From contig JAEZQN010000203.1 in NCBI GenBank assembly GCA_023441145.1, positions 1 through 13,108 of the forward strand: a stretch of DNA of 13,108 nt. Reading direction: 5' to 3'. The notes under the pieces were generated by a model. That model saw nothing but the letters and a program-made list of their open reading frames with translations. It had not been told where the DNA came from and searched no databases. Source of the DNA: Bacillota bacterium. Its GTDB lineage: Bacteria > Bacillota > Clostridia > Lachnospirales > Lachnospiraceae. Both the position numbers and the translations under genes were made by a program. This document shows positions 1-7,888 of the stretch, piece after piece (position 1 is the stretch's first letter; each line of letters begins with the position of its first letter).

Positions 1-1452
1 AACAAGCTTAAATCGGAAGGTGTTGATGCAATAGAAATCTCCGATGTGACAGGATTTCCAGAGTGCCTAGATGGCAGGGTAAAGACGTTGCATCCAGCTG
101 TTCATGCAGGCTTATTAGCAATGAGAAGTAAACCAGAGCATATGAAACAGATTAAAGATTTAAATATCGATACCATTGATATTGTAATTGTAAATCTGTA
201 TCCATTTAAAGCTACAATTTTAAAGGATGGAGTAACAAGAGAAGAAGCAGTGGAGAACATTGATATTGGTGGACCAACCATGTTGCGTAGTGCAGCAAAG
301 AATTATCAAGATGTAGCTGTTATAGTGGATCCTAGAGATTATGATAAGGTGTTATCTGAATTAAAAACAAACAAAGAAGTATCCTTAGATACCAAATTCT
401 ATTTGATGCAAAAGGTATTTATGCACACCTCCAATTACGATACTATGATTGCAGATTATTTGAAGAAGGAAAGAAAAGATTTTGAATTACCAGAGACATT
501 AACAATGACCTTTGAGAAGATTCAGGATATGCGTTATGGTGAAAACCCTCATCAGAAGGCTGCCTTCTACCGTGAAGTAGGTAAGAAGAAGGGTTCTCTA
601 ACAGATGCCATTCAGCTTAATGGTAAGGAGCTTTCCTTTAACAATATTAATGATACCAATGGAGCATTAGAGCTATTAAAAGAATTTACTGAGCCAACTG
701 TAGTTGCTTGTAAGCATGGTAATCCATGTGGAGTAGCTAGTGCTGCTACCATTGAAGAAGCCTTTGACAAAGCTTTTGCTGCAGATAAGGTATCTATTTA
801 TGGTGGTATTGTTGTAATTAATCGTCCTGTAGGTAAGGTGTTAGCCGAGAAATTGGCTAAGATTTTCTTAGAGGTAATTGTAGCTCCAGACTATGATGAG
901 GAAGCTCTTATGGTATTTGGTGCTAAAAAGAATCTTCGTGTCTTAAAGCTAGAGGATATTAGTGCACCTCAGGATGAGAATGCCTATGACTTAAAGAAAG
1001 TAAATGGTGGATTAATTGTTCAAACTATTGATAGTAAATTGTTAATTGAGGAAGATTTAAAGTTGGTAACCGATAGAGCTCCATCAGAGAAGGAAATGGA
1101 AGATTTAAGATTCGCTTGGAAGGTAGTTAAATTCGTTAAGTCCAACGGAATTGCATTAGCAAAGGATAAACAGACCATCGGTATTGGACCTGGCCAGGTA
1201 AACCGTGTATGGGCTACAGAGCAGTGTATGGATCATGCAGCGGAGTTAATTGGTGATGATGCTACCAAAGGCGCAGTACTTGCTTCAGACGCTTTCTTTC
1301 CATTTGATGATAGTGTTGAGGCTGCTCATAAGGCAGGTATTACTGCAATTATTCAGCCAGGAGGCTCTATCCGTGATGAGGATAGTATTAAAAAATGTAA
1401 TGAGTATGGTATTGCCATGGTCTTTACTGATATGAGACATTTTAAACACTAA
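1..1452 (+). CDS. purH: Bifunctional IMP biosynthesis protein PurH (5' truncated): AICAR formyltransferase / IMP cyclohydrolase
   Basis: PurH catalyses the last two steps of de novo purine synthesis: it formylates AICAR with 10-formyl-THF, then closes the ring to give IMP. The frame is open from base 1 and reads NKLKSEGVDAIEISD before the first GTG at 46, so that GTG is an internal valine and the gene begins outside the window. About 35 residues appear to be missing compared with typical PurH of 510-530 residues; 483 are visible. The cyclohydrolase domain shows DVTGFPE, LDGRVKTLHP, NLYPF and IDIGGP. The transformylase domain shows RYGENPHQ (about visible codons 178-185) and CKHGNPCG, whose Lys-His pair (about 238-239) matches the catalytic pair known in the family. 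The C-terminus is intact, ending in the family-typical MVFTDMRHFKH. A terminator follows 20 nt after the stop, so purH is probably the last gene of a purine operon. The protein is cytosolic. Confidence 0.98.
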   Translation, partial: NKLKSEGVDAIEISDVTGFPECLDGRVKTLHPAVHAGLLAMRSKPEHMKQIKDLNIDTIDIVIVNLYPFKATILKDGVTREEAVENIDIGGPTMLRSAAKNYQDVAVIVDPRDYDKVLSELKTNKEVSLDTKFYLMQKVFMHTSNYDTMIADYLKKERKDFELPETLTMTFEKIQDMRYGENPHQKAAFYREVGKKKGSLTDAIQLNGKELSFNNINDTNGALELLKEFTEPTVVACKHGNPCGVASAATIEEAFDKAFAADKVSIYGGIVVINRPVGKVLAEKLAKIFLEVIVAPDYDEEALMVFGAKKNLRVLKLEDISAPQDENAYDLKKVNGGLIVQTIDSKLLIEEDLKLVTDRAPSEKEMEDLRFAWKVVKFVKSNGIALAKDKQTIGIGPGQVNRVWATEQCMDHAAELIGDDATKGAVLASDAFFPFDDSVEAAHKAGITAIIQPGGSIRDEDSIKKCNEYGIAMVFTDMRHFKH

Positions 1453-1471
1453 AAATGAAATAATTAATAAT

Positions 1472-1516
1472 AAAGCTCCCTTTTAGGTATCTTATTACTA
1501 TAGAAGGGAGCTTTTT
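1472..1516 (+). terminator. Rho-independent terminator of purH
   Basis: An 11-bp perfect stem, AAAGCTCCCTT (1472-1482) pairing with AAGGGAGCTTT (1504-1514), has a 21-nt loop and runs into a T tract (1512-1516). It lies 20 nt after the purH stop codon and separates the purine unit from the flavodiiron gene. Confidence 0.9.
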
Positions 1517-1589
1517 ATAATATTTGGCTCTTTATACTTGAAAAAATTCCAACTTAGGAAAAAAATTGTACATTTCTAAATAATTTTGA

Positions 1590-1618
1590 AAGACAAAGTG
1601 AAAAAAAAAGTGTATAAT
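1590..1618 (+). promoter_or_regulatory. Probable promoter of the flavodiiron gene
   Basis: A perfect TATAAT (1613-1618) is preceded by TG (1611-1612) directly next to it. The -35 region is weak: AAGACA at 1590-1595 gives a 17-nt spacer, while the better TTGAAA at 1586-1591 would leave 21 nt. The element lies about 100 nt upstream of the start codon in very AT-rich DNA. The position is plausible because purH is terminated upstream. Confidence 0.5.
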
Positions 1619-1632
1619 AAATATATTTTTAG

Positions 1633-1666
1633 GACATGGATTCCAGATAGAATCTAGATAAATGTC
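1633..1666 (+). other. Possible hairpin in the leader of the flavodiiron gene
   Basis: Two nested inverted repeats lie between the promoter and the ribosome binding site: GACAT (1633-1637) with ATGTC (1662-1666), and GATTC (1639-1643) with GAATC (1650-1654). The inner loop is 6 nt and the arms are unequal. No T tract follows. It may be a chance structure in AT-rich DNA or a leader/operator element. I do not recognise it as a known riboswitch or protein site. Confidence 0.25.
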
Positions 1667-1721
1667 AGTGGTATAAGTTTTAATAAAAGACAAAATGTGG
1701 AAGATTGAAAGGTGGTTAACA

Positions 1722-3512
1722 ATGAATATCACAAAAGACATTATATATATTGGAGTAGATGATAAAAAGATCGATTTGTTTGAGGGACAGTATCCAGTAC
1801 CCAAAGGTATGTCATACAACTCCTACCTGATTTTGGATGAGAAGATAGCCGTTATGGACACTGTAGATGTGAATTTTACCCATGAATGGCTAGATAAACT
1901 GGCTGATGCGTTAAATGGACGTAAACCAGATTATCTTATAGTACAACATATGGAGCCGGATCATTCTGCCAACATTCATAATTTTATGATGACATATCCG
2001 GATACTACAATTGTGGCTAACTCCAAAACCTTTGCTATGATAGATGGTTTTTTTGATATTAATTTGGATAATCATAAGCTAGTGGTTGAGAATGGGGGTA
2101 CCTTATCTCTTGGCCAACATGAATTGACTTTTATCTTCGCGCCTATGGTACATTGGCCTGAGGTTATGCTTACTTATGATTCAAAGGATAAGGTGTTATT
2201 CTCTGCAGATGCCTTTGGTAAATTTGGCACCTATGATGCGGATGAGGATTGGGATGATGAAGCCCGTCGTTACTATATTGGCATAGTTGGTAAATATGGA
2301 GCACAGGTTCAAACCCTGCTTAAGAAAGCAGCAGCTCTTGACATCCAAAAAATATGTTCCTTACATGGTCCAGTACTAGATAAAAATATTGGACATTACC
2401 TAAGCTTATATGATACATGGTCCTCTTATGCAGTAGAAACAGAGGGTATTATGGTTGCTTATACGTCTATCTACGGCCATACAAAAAAGGCGGTAGAGTT
2501 GCTTGTTGAAAGATTAAAAGCTAAGGGTTGTCCAAAGGTTCGCTTATGTGATTTAGCTAGAACAGAGAGCTCCTATGCTGTAGCGGAGGCATTTCGATAC
2601 GAAAAGCTTGTTTTAGCTACTACTACGTATAATGCGGATATCTTTCCTTATATGAGACACTTCATCCATCATTTGATTGCGCGTAATTATCAGAATCGTA
2701 CCATCGGTTTAATGGAAAATGGTTCCTGGGCACCAGTAGCTGCAAAGGTTATGAAAGAGGAATTATCCGGTTGTAAGAACATTACCTGGTTAGATACGAC
2801 AGTTCATATCAAATCAGCGATGAAGCAGGCGACAAGAGATGAAATTGAAGCTATGGCTGATGAATTATGCCGTGACTACATCGCTCGTTCCAATGAAACA
2901 GCGAATAAAAATGATATGAGTGCTTTGTTCAAGATTGGATATGGTCTATATGTAGTAACTTGTAATGATGGGAAAAAGGATAATGGTCTAATTGTTAATA
3001 CGGTAACTCAAGTTACAGATACTCCAAATCGTATCGCAGTAATCATTAATAAGGCCAACTACTCTCACCATATAATTAAAAATACTGGTATTATGAATGT
3101 TAACTGTCTGTCTACAGAAGCTACCTTTAAAGTATTTGAGAACTTTGGCTTTAGAAGTGGTAGAAACGTAGACAAATTTGAAGGATATAGTATTGCTCGT
3201 TCCGACAATGGTCTTGTGATTCTTCCGCAGTATATTAATGCATCCCTTTCTTTAAAGGTAGAGAGTTATGTAGATCTTGATACTCACGGCATGTTCATCT
3301 GTAGTGTGACAGAAGCTCGTGTCATGAGTGATAAAGAGACCATGACCTATACCTATTATCAGAAGAATGTTAAGCCTAAGCCTCAAACTGAGGGAAAGAA
3401 GGGCTTTGTCTGCAAGGTTTGTGGGTATATATATGAGGGAGAGGAACTTCCTGAAGACTATATTTGCCCATTATGTAAGCATGGAGCAGTAGATTTTGAA
3501 CGAATACAGTAA
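1722..3512 (+). CDS. Four-domain flavodiiron protein (FprA-type O2/NO reductase fused to a flavin-reductase and a short rubredoxin domain)
   Basis: This is a 596-residue cytosolic flavodiiron protein expected to reduce O2 to water and/or NO to N2O in an anaerobe. Residues 1-240 form the metallo-beta-lactamase-like diiron domain, with the complete ligand set H76-x-E78-x-D80-H81, H144, D163 and H215. Residues 242-390 are a flavodoxin domain with the FMN loop YTSIYGHT (247-254). Residues 398-555 resemble flavin-reductase domains (FKIGYGLYVVT, GLIVNTVTQVTDTP, NYSHHIIKNTG). Residues 562-596 are a rubredoxin-type iron site, C564-x2-C567 and C582-x2-C585, with only 14 residues between the pairs. The last two domains match the make-up of Moorella Hrb, the known NADH-dependent partner of FprA, so this looks like an FprA-Hrb fusion; NAD(P)H as donor is inferred. 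The ATG at 1722 is preferred to that at 1695 because GAAAGGTGG (1707-1715) sits 6 nt before it and the alternative lacks a ribosome binding site. The gene appears monocistronic. Confidence 0.93.
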   Translation: MNITKDIIYIGVDDKKIDLFEGQYPVPKGMSYNSYLILDEKIAVMDTVDVNFTHEWLDKLADALNGRKPDYLIVQHMEPDHSANIHNFMMTYPDTTIVANSKTFAMIDGFFDINLDNHKLVVENGGTLSLGQHELTFIFAPMVHWPEVMLTYDSKDKVLFSADAFGKFGTYDADEDWDDEARRYYIGIVGKYGAQVQTLLKKAAALDIQKICSLHGPVLDKNIGHYLSLYDTWSSYAVETEGIMVAYTSIYGHTKKAVELLVERLKAKGCPKVRLCDLARTESSYAVAEAFRYEKLVLATTTYNADIFPYMRHFIHHLIARNYQNRTIGLMENGSWAPVAAKVMKEELSGCKNITWLDTTVHIKSAMKQATRDEIEAMADELCRDYIARSNETANKNDMSALFKIGYGLYVVTCNDGKKDNGLIVNTVTQVTDTPNRIAVIINKANYSHHIIKNTGIMNVNCLSTEATFKVFENFGFRSGRNVDKFEGYSIARSDNGLVILPQYINASLSLKVESYVDLDTHGMFICSVTEARVMSDKETMTYTYYQKNVKPKPQTEGKKGFVCKVCGYIYEGEELPEDYICPLCKHGAVDFERIQ

Positions 3513-3538
3513 TCAAATACGAGAAATATTAAAGGATG

Positions 3539-3594
3539 GACACCCCCAGCTGGTAGAGAAGCATGTCTAACAGTTGGGGGTGTCATACGCTTTT
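3539..3594 (+). terminator. Long hairpin after the flavodiiron gene, probable terminator with a poor T tract
   Basis: GACACCCCCAGCTG (3539-3552) pairs with CAGTTGGGGGTGTC (3571-3584), giving a 14-bp GC-rich stem with one G-T wobble and an 18-nt loop. It starts 26 nt after the stop codon. The T run does not follow directly: ATACGC intervenes before TTTT (3591-3594). It is therefore either a weak terminator or a stabilising/processing structure at the 3' end. Confidence 0.6.
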
Positions 3595-3600
3595 GTCCTG

Positions 3601-3609
3601 TGATATAAT
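3601..3609 (+). promoter_or_regulatory. Extended -10 element, candidate promoter of the M16 peptidase-era-recO unit
   Basis: TGATATAAT is a perfect extended -10 sequence. The -35 position would fall in the right arm of the preceding hairpin and has no good TTGACA match, as is often tolerated with extended -10 promoters. A second AT-rich possibility lies nearer the gene (TTGAAT at 3627-3632 with poor -10 candidates around 3648-3655). The next gene starts at 3694. Confidence 0.45.
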
Positions 3610-3693
3610 AAAAAATAACTAAGATTTTGAATATTGTTCATACTATATATGATATAAGTAAAGAATGATAAATTAACACAGAAGGAGAATAGG

Positions 3694-6633
3694 ATGGGCA
3701 AAAATATAAAAAGTAGTGCAGAATTAATGCCATTAGATGAATTTGAACTAGTGAAAGAAGAACAACTAAAGGATATCAATAGTCTGGGACTTTTGTTTCG
3801 TCATAAAAAAACAGGTGCAAGGCTACTTGTGATTTCCAATGATGATAATAATAAGGTATTCTCCATTGGTTTTCGAACTCCTCCACAAGATAGTACAGGT
3901 GTCCCACATATTATTGAACATAGTGTATTGTGTGGCTCCAAGGAGTTTCCAGCGAAGGATCCCTTTGTGGAGTTAGTGAAAGGGTCTTTAAATACCTTTT
4001 TAAATGCTATGACATATTCTGATAAAACACTTTATCCTGTAGCTAGTTGTAATGATAAGGATTTTCAGAATTTAATGCATGTATACATGGATGCTGTATT
4101 TTATCCTAATATTTATTATAGAGATGAAATTTTTAGGCAAGAGGGCTGGCATTATGAAATGGAAACACCAGAGGGTGAGCTGACCTATAACGGTGTTGTT
4201 TACAATGAGATGAAAGGGGTATTCTCTTCTCCAGAGCAGCTATTGTTTCGTTCCATTCAGCAATCCCTCTTTCCAGACACCACCTATGGAGTGGAATCAG
4301 GAGGAGACCCTACCTATATTCCAGACTTAACATACGAGGATTTCTTAGCTTTTCATAAGAGATACTATCATCCATCCAATAGCTACATCTATTTATATGG
4401 AGATATGGATATCGAGGAAAAGCTTACTTGGCTTGACGAAAAGTATCTATCTGCTTTTGGAAATGAACCAGTAGACTCCAGTATCAAGATGCAGGAGCCA
4501 TTTAAAAATGTAAGAGAATTAACAGAATATTATAGTGTGGCAGAAGATGAAGATACGTTAGGTAAGACCTACTTTAGTTATAATACAGTTGTAGAAACGA
4601 GCCTAGACAAGGAATTGTATCTAGCATTTCAGATTTTAGATTATGTCTTACTCAGTGCACCAGGAGCACCAGTAAAACAAGCGTTAATCAATGCTGGGAT
4701 TGGTAAGGATGTCTTAAGTGGATTTGAAAATGGAATACTTCAGCCATATTTCTCAATCATTGCGAAGAATGCTAATTTAGAACAGAAGGAGGAATTCCTA
4801 TCTGTAGTGCGTGCTACCTTAGAGGAACTTGTGCAAAAGGGATTAGAAGAGAAGACTCTACAGGCAGCTATTAACTATTATGAATTTAAATACAGAGAAG
4901 CTGATTTTGGAAGCTATCCAAAAGGGTTGATGTATGGTCTTCAGATTCTAGACAGTTGGTTATACAACGACGATGCTCCTTTTATTCATCTTAATGCCGG
5001 AGAAGTATTTGAATTTCTTAAGAGTCAGATTGGAACAGGCTATTATGAAGGGTTAATCAAGCGTTACCTTTTAGAAAGCAATCATGCCTCTATTGTAACG
5101 GTACAGCCAAAACCAGGTCTTACTGGTGAAATGGAAGCTGAGGTAAAGAAAAAGCTAGCAGCTTATAAGGAAACATTGTCTAAAGAAGAAATAGAAATGA
5201 TTATCAAACGAACCAAGGAATTAAAGGAGTACCAAGACGCTCCAAGTTCTAAGGAAGAGCTAGAAATGATTCCTATGCTTTCTATAGAAGATATCGATAC
5301 CAAGGCGCAACCTCTTTATAACCAGGTAAAGGACATTGAGGATATCACAGTTCTGCATCATAATATGTTTAGTAATGGAATCGGATACCTTAGAATTCTT
5401 TTTGATGTTACCGATGTGGAGGAGGAATATATCCCATACTTGAGTCTATTAGCCACTGTTTTGGGTTATATCGATACCAACAAGCATTCCTTCTTAGAAT
5501 TCTCCAATGAAGTAAACATTCACACAGGTGGAATTAACAATGATATTACTGCTTATGCGAGAATTGGTACCATAGGGGAGTATAGTGCTAAATTCGGTGT
5601 GAAGACTAAGGTACTTTATAATAAGCTTTCCACTGCCTTTGAATTGATTGAGGAAATGTTATTTGAAACAAAGCTGCACGACTATAAACGTCTCAAGGAA
5701 ATCATTGCAGAGCAGGTTTCTAGAAGCCAAATGAAGCTTAATAGCGCAGGACATTCCTACGCCTCTGTTCGTGCGATGTCTTATTGTTCTAGAAATGGCA
5801 AATACAACGACTTAACTGGTGGTATCGCTTACTACCATTTCTTAAAGGAACTAGAGAAGAATTTTGAAGAAAAGAAAGAGCATATAGCGGATACCCTACA
5901 AAAAGTATTGACAAGAATCATCCGTAAGGATAATCTACTAGTTAGTTTTACTGCTGATGATGCAGGCTATCGTCTTCTGGAAAAAGCTCTACCAGCTTTT
6001 GTAAGGAGAATTGACACCACCCATGAACCTCATGAGAAGGTTGTGCTTAGCTTAGAGGCAAAGAATGAGGGCTTTAAGACTAGCAGTCAGGTACAGTATG
6101 TAGCAAGGGCTGGTAACTTCATTGAGGCCGGCTATTCTTATACAGGAGCTTTAAAGATATTAAAGGTAATCTTAAGCTATGATTATCTCTGGATTAATGT
6201 CAGAGTTAAGGGTGGAGCCTATGGCTGTATGAGTGGATTTGGTTTAGATGGCAACAGTTATCTCGTGAGCTATCGTGACCCTAATTTAAAGGCAACCAAT
6301 GAAGTATATAATCATACGGCAGAATATTTACGCAGTTTCTCAGTGGATCAACGAGATATGACGAAATTTATCATTGGAACTATCAGTGGCATGGATACGC
6401 CATTAAATCCATCTGCCAAGGGAGCACGTTCCTTAAGTGCTTATTTAAGCGGTGTTAGTGAGCTTGATCTACAAAAAGAAAGAGAGCAAGTACTTTCTGC
6501 AGGAGTAAAGGAAATTAGGGAGCTAGCAGACATTGTTCAGGCGGTATTAGATGCAAACCTGATCTGTGTTATTGGAAATGAGAAAAAAATAGAAGAAGAC
6601 AAAGAATTGTTTGAAACAATCAAATCACTTTAG
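3694..6633 (+). CDS. M16C (PreP/insulinase-like) zinc metallopeptidase
   Basis: This 979-residue protein belongs to the presequence-protease (PreP) branch of peptidase family M16, which degrades short unstructured peptides inside a closed two-half chamber. The inverted zinc motif HxxEH is H72-I-I-E75-H76, and the third ligand is probably E172 in YNEMKGVFSSP, exactly 100 residues downstream as in plant PreP. The C-terminal half carries RVKGGAYGCMSGFG (about 812-825), which fits the substrate-binding Arg/Tyr region of the family. There is no signal peptide or membrane segment, so it should be cytosolic and turn over peptides. The length is normal for PreP. The start is supported by AAGGAG (3682-3687), 6 nt before ATG. 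Its stop codon overlaps the ribosome binding site of era, so the two genes are probably co-transcribed. The physiological substrates cannot be told from sequence. Confidence 0.93.
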   Translation: MGKNIKSSAELMPLDEFELVKEEQLKDINSLGLLFRHKKTGARLLVISNDDNNKVFSIGFRTPPQDSTGVPHIIEHSVLCGSKEFPAKDPFVELVKGSLNTFLNAMTYSDKTLYPVASCNDKDFQNLMHVYMDAVFYPNIYYRDEIFRQEGWHYEMETPEGELTYNGVVYNEMKGVFSSPEQLLFRSIQQSLFPDTTYGVESGGDPTYIPDLTYEDFLAFHKRYYHPSNSYIYLYGDMDIEEKLTWLDEKYLSAFGNEPVDSSIKMQEPFKNVRELTEYYSVAEDEDTLGKTYFSYNTVVETSLDKELYLAFQILDYVLLSAPGAPVKQALINAGIGKDVLSGFENGILQPYFSIIAKNANLEQKEEFLSVVRATLEELVQKGLEEKTLQAAINYYEFKYREADFGSYPKGLMYGLQILDSWLYNDDAPFIHLNAGEVFEFLKSQIGTGYYEGLIKRYLLESNHASIVTVQPKPGLTGEMEAEVKKKLAAYKETLSKEEIEMIIKRTKELKEYQDAPSSKEELEMIPMLSIEDIDTKAQPLYNQVKDIEDITVLHHNMFSNGIGYLRILFDVTDVEEEYIPYLSLLATVLGYIDTNKHSFLEFSNEVNIHTGGINNDITAYARIGTIGEYSAKFGVKTKVLYNKLSTAFELIEEMLFETKLHDYKRLKEIIAEQVSRSQMKLNSAGHSYASVRAMSYCSRNGKYNDLTGGIAYYHFLKELEKNFEEKKEHIADTLQKVLTRIIRKDNLLVSFTADDAGYRLLEKALPAFVRRIDTTHEPHEKVVLSLEAKNEGFKTSSQVQYVARAGNFIEAGYSYTGALKILKVILSYDYLWINVRVKGGAYGCMSGFGLDGNSYLVSYRDPNLKATNEVYNHTAEYLRSFSVDQRDMTKFIIGTISGMDTPLNPSAKGARSLSAYLSGVSELDLQKEREQVLSAGVKEIRELADIVQAVLDANLICVIGNEKKIEEDKELFETIKSL

Positions 6634-6641
6634 GAGGAATT

Positions 6642-7550
6642 ATGAAACGTAAATATAAATCTGGTTTTGTGACTATCATTGGACGACCAAACGTAGGAAA
6701 GTCTACGTTAATGAATCAGCTGATTGGTCAAAAAATTGCTATAACGTCCAATAAGCCACAGACAACCAGAAATCGTATCCAGACTGTGTATACTTGTGAG
6801 GAAGGACAGATTATATTTTTGGATACACCAGGAATTCACAAGGCAAAGAATAAATTAGGAAATTACATGGTATCAGCGGCAGAAAATACCTTAAATGAGG
6901 TAGATATTGTTCTATGGTTGGTAGAGCCAAGCACCTTTATAGGTGCTGGCGACCAGCATATTGCCGAGATACTTAAGAGTGTAAAGACTCCTGTATTTCT
7001 AATTATTAATAAGATTGACACGGTACCAAAGGAAAATATCTTAACTTTTATTGATGCTTATAAGGAAATCGGTAATTTTGCAGAGATTATTCCAGTTTCT
7101 GCCCTAAAGGGTGAAAATAAACAGGTACTATTAGATCAAATCCTACACTATCTTCCTGAAGGCCCACAGTACTATGATGAGGATACCATTACGGATCAGC
7201 CAGAACGTCAGATTGTAGCAGAGCTGATTCGTGAAAAAGCGCTTCGTCTTTTAACTGATGAGATACCGCATGGTATTGCGGTAGCGATTGAGTCCATGAA
7301 GGAGAGAAATGGTGGCAGGATAATGGACATTCAAGCGACTATTGTTTGTGAAAGGGACTCTCATAAAGGAATCATTATAGGAAAACAAGGTTCTATGCTA
7401 AAGCAGATAGGTACCAATGCTAGAAAAGAGATAGAGGCTTTGCTTCAGGTGAAGGTAAATCTTCAGCTTTGGGTGAAGGTGAAAAAGGATTGGCGAGACA
7501 GTGACTTCTTATTAAAGAATTATGGATACAATCAGAAAGATCTCATGTAA
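6642..7550 (+). CDS. era: GTPase Era (30S ribosome assembly)
   Basis: Era is a GTPase that binds the 3' end of 16S rRNA and assists maturation of the 30S subunit. The 302-residue length is typical. Visible motifs are G1 GRPNVGKST (14-22), the G2 region NKPQTTRNRIQ (37-47), G3 DTPG (61-64), G4 NKID (123-126) and G5 SALKG (153-157). The C-terminal KH RNA-binding domain includes IIIGKQGSMLKQIG (244-257), with its GxxG loop. The gene begins 8 nt after the peptidase stop; AGGAGG (6632-6637) overlaps that TAG and lies 4 nt before ATG, suggesting translational coupling. The following yqzL-like gene and recO complete a Firmicute-typical neighbourhood. No motif is altered. Confidence 0.98.
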   Translation: MKRKYKSGFVTIIGRPNVGKSTLMNQLIGQKIAITSNKPQTTRNRIQTVYTCEEGQIIFLDTPGIHKAKNKLGNYMVSAAENTLNEVDIVLWLVEPSTFIGAGDQHIAEILKSVKTPVFLIINKIDTVPKENILTFIDAYKEIGNFAEIIPVSALKGENKQVLLDQILHYLPEGPQYYDEDTITDQPERQIVAELIREKALRLLTDEIPHGIAVAIESMKERNGGRIMDIQATIVCERDSHKGIIIGKQGSMLKQIGTNARKEIEALLQVKVNLQLWVKVKKDWRDSDFLLKNYGYNQKDLM

Positions 7551-7711
7551 TTAATTGAATATAATCCAACAAACTGGGCATCCTATTGATGTATGTTAAC
7601 AACCATTTTCTGCTTATATAGGGGAAAAACATGAGGGAAGGTTAGCATATACAGATTAATAGGGGTATTATCTGTGAGTATGACGAGTTCATATTCAGAA
7701 AAGAGGTTTGT

Positions 7712-7888
7712 ATGGAAAAGAGTAATTTGTGGCGAAGATTTGAAGTTTCAGGAGACATAAAAGATTATCTTAATTACATTGCTTGTACCAATGAGGAGAG
7801 CCAGAAGACTACAAATAAGGAGGGAGAATGTGGTGGTTACACAGATTACAGTGACTGGAATGGTGTTGGCCGCCATGCCAGTTGGTGA
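7712..7888 (+). CDS. Small YqzL-like protein overlapping recO
   Basis: This 58-residue reading frame begins MEKSNLWRRFEVSGDIKDYL. The pattern W-x2-F-x2-[ST]-G-x-[IV]-x2-YL resembles, from memory, the YqzL family, a short protein of unknown function encoded between era and recO in many Firmicutes. Position and motif together support a real gene. An AAGAGG (7701-7706) lies 5 nt before ATG. The first 35 or so residues look family-like; the rest (NKEGECGGYTDYSDWNGVGRHASW) is read from the ribosome binding site and first 59 nt of recO in another frame and looks low in conservation value. The natural protein may thus carry an unusual tail, or an ancestral stop codon may have been lost. The overlap could couple translation of recO to this gene. 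No function can be assigned. Confidence 0.7.
   Translation: MEKSNLWRRFEVSGDIKDYLNYIACTNEESQKTTNKEGECGGYTDYSDWNGVGRHASW
7817..7823 (+). promoter_or_regulatory. Ribosome binding site that fixes the recO start
   Basis: AAGGAGG is a near-perfect Shine-Dalgarno sequence 6 nt before GTG at 7830. It argues against the upstream in-frame starts TTG 7779 and ATG 7791, which have no such site and would place the signal inside the coding region. The site is itself inside the yqzL-like frame. Confidence 0.85.

Noticed and set aside
1695..1721. Nine-residue N-terminal extension of the flavodiiron protein (ATG at 1695)
   Set aside because: The ribosome binding site at 1707-1715 lies inside the extension and serves ATG 1722; the extension MWKIERWLT is not family-like.
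1532..1819. Antisense frame over the flavodiiron promoter and gene start
   Set aside because: It is a shadow of AT-rich non-coding DNA and the real gene's 5' end, with no ribosome binding site and no recognisable protein features.
3567..3779. Antisense frame across the promoter and start of the M16 peptidase
   Set aside because: It overlaps the terminator-like hairpin and the real coding start and has a low-complexity serine-rich translation.
7551..7711. Promoter or further gene in the era to yqzL-like spacer
   Set aside because: A TATAAT occurs at 7560-7565 but without a usable -35, and TTAACA at 7596-7601 lacks a properly spaced -10. Reading frames in the spacer are short and lack ribosome binding sites.
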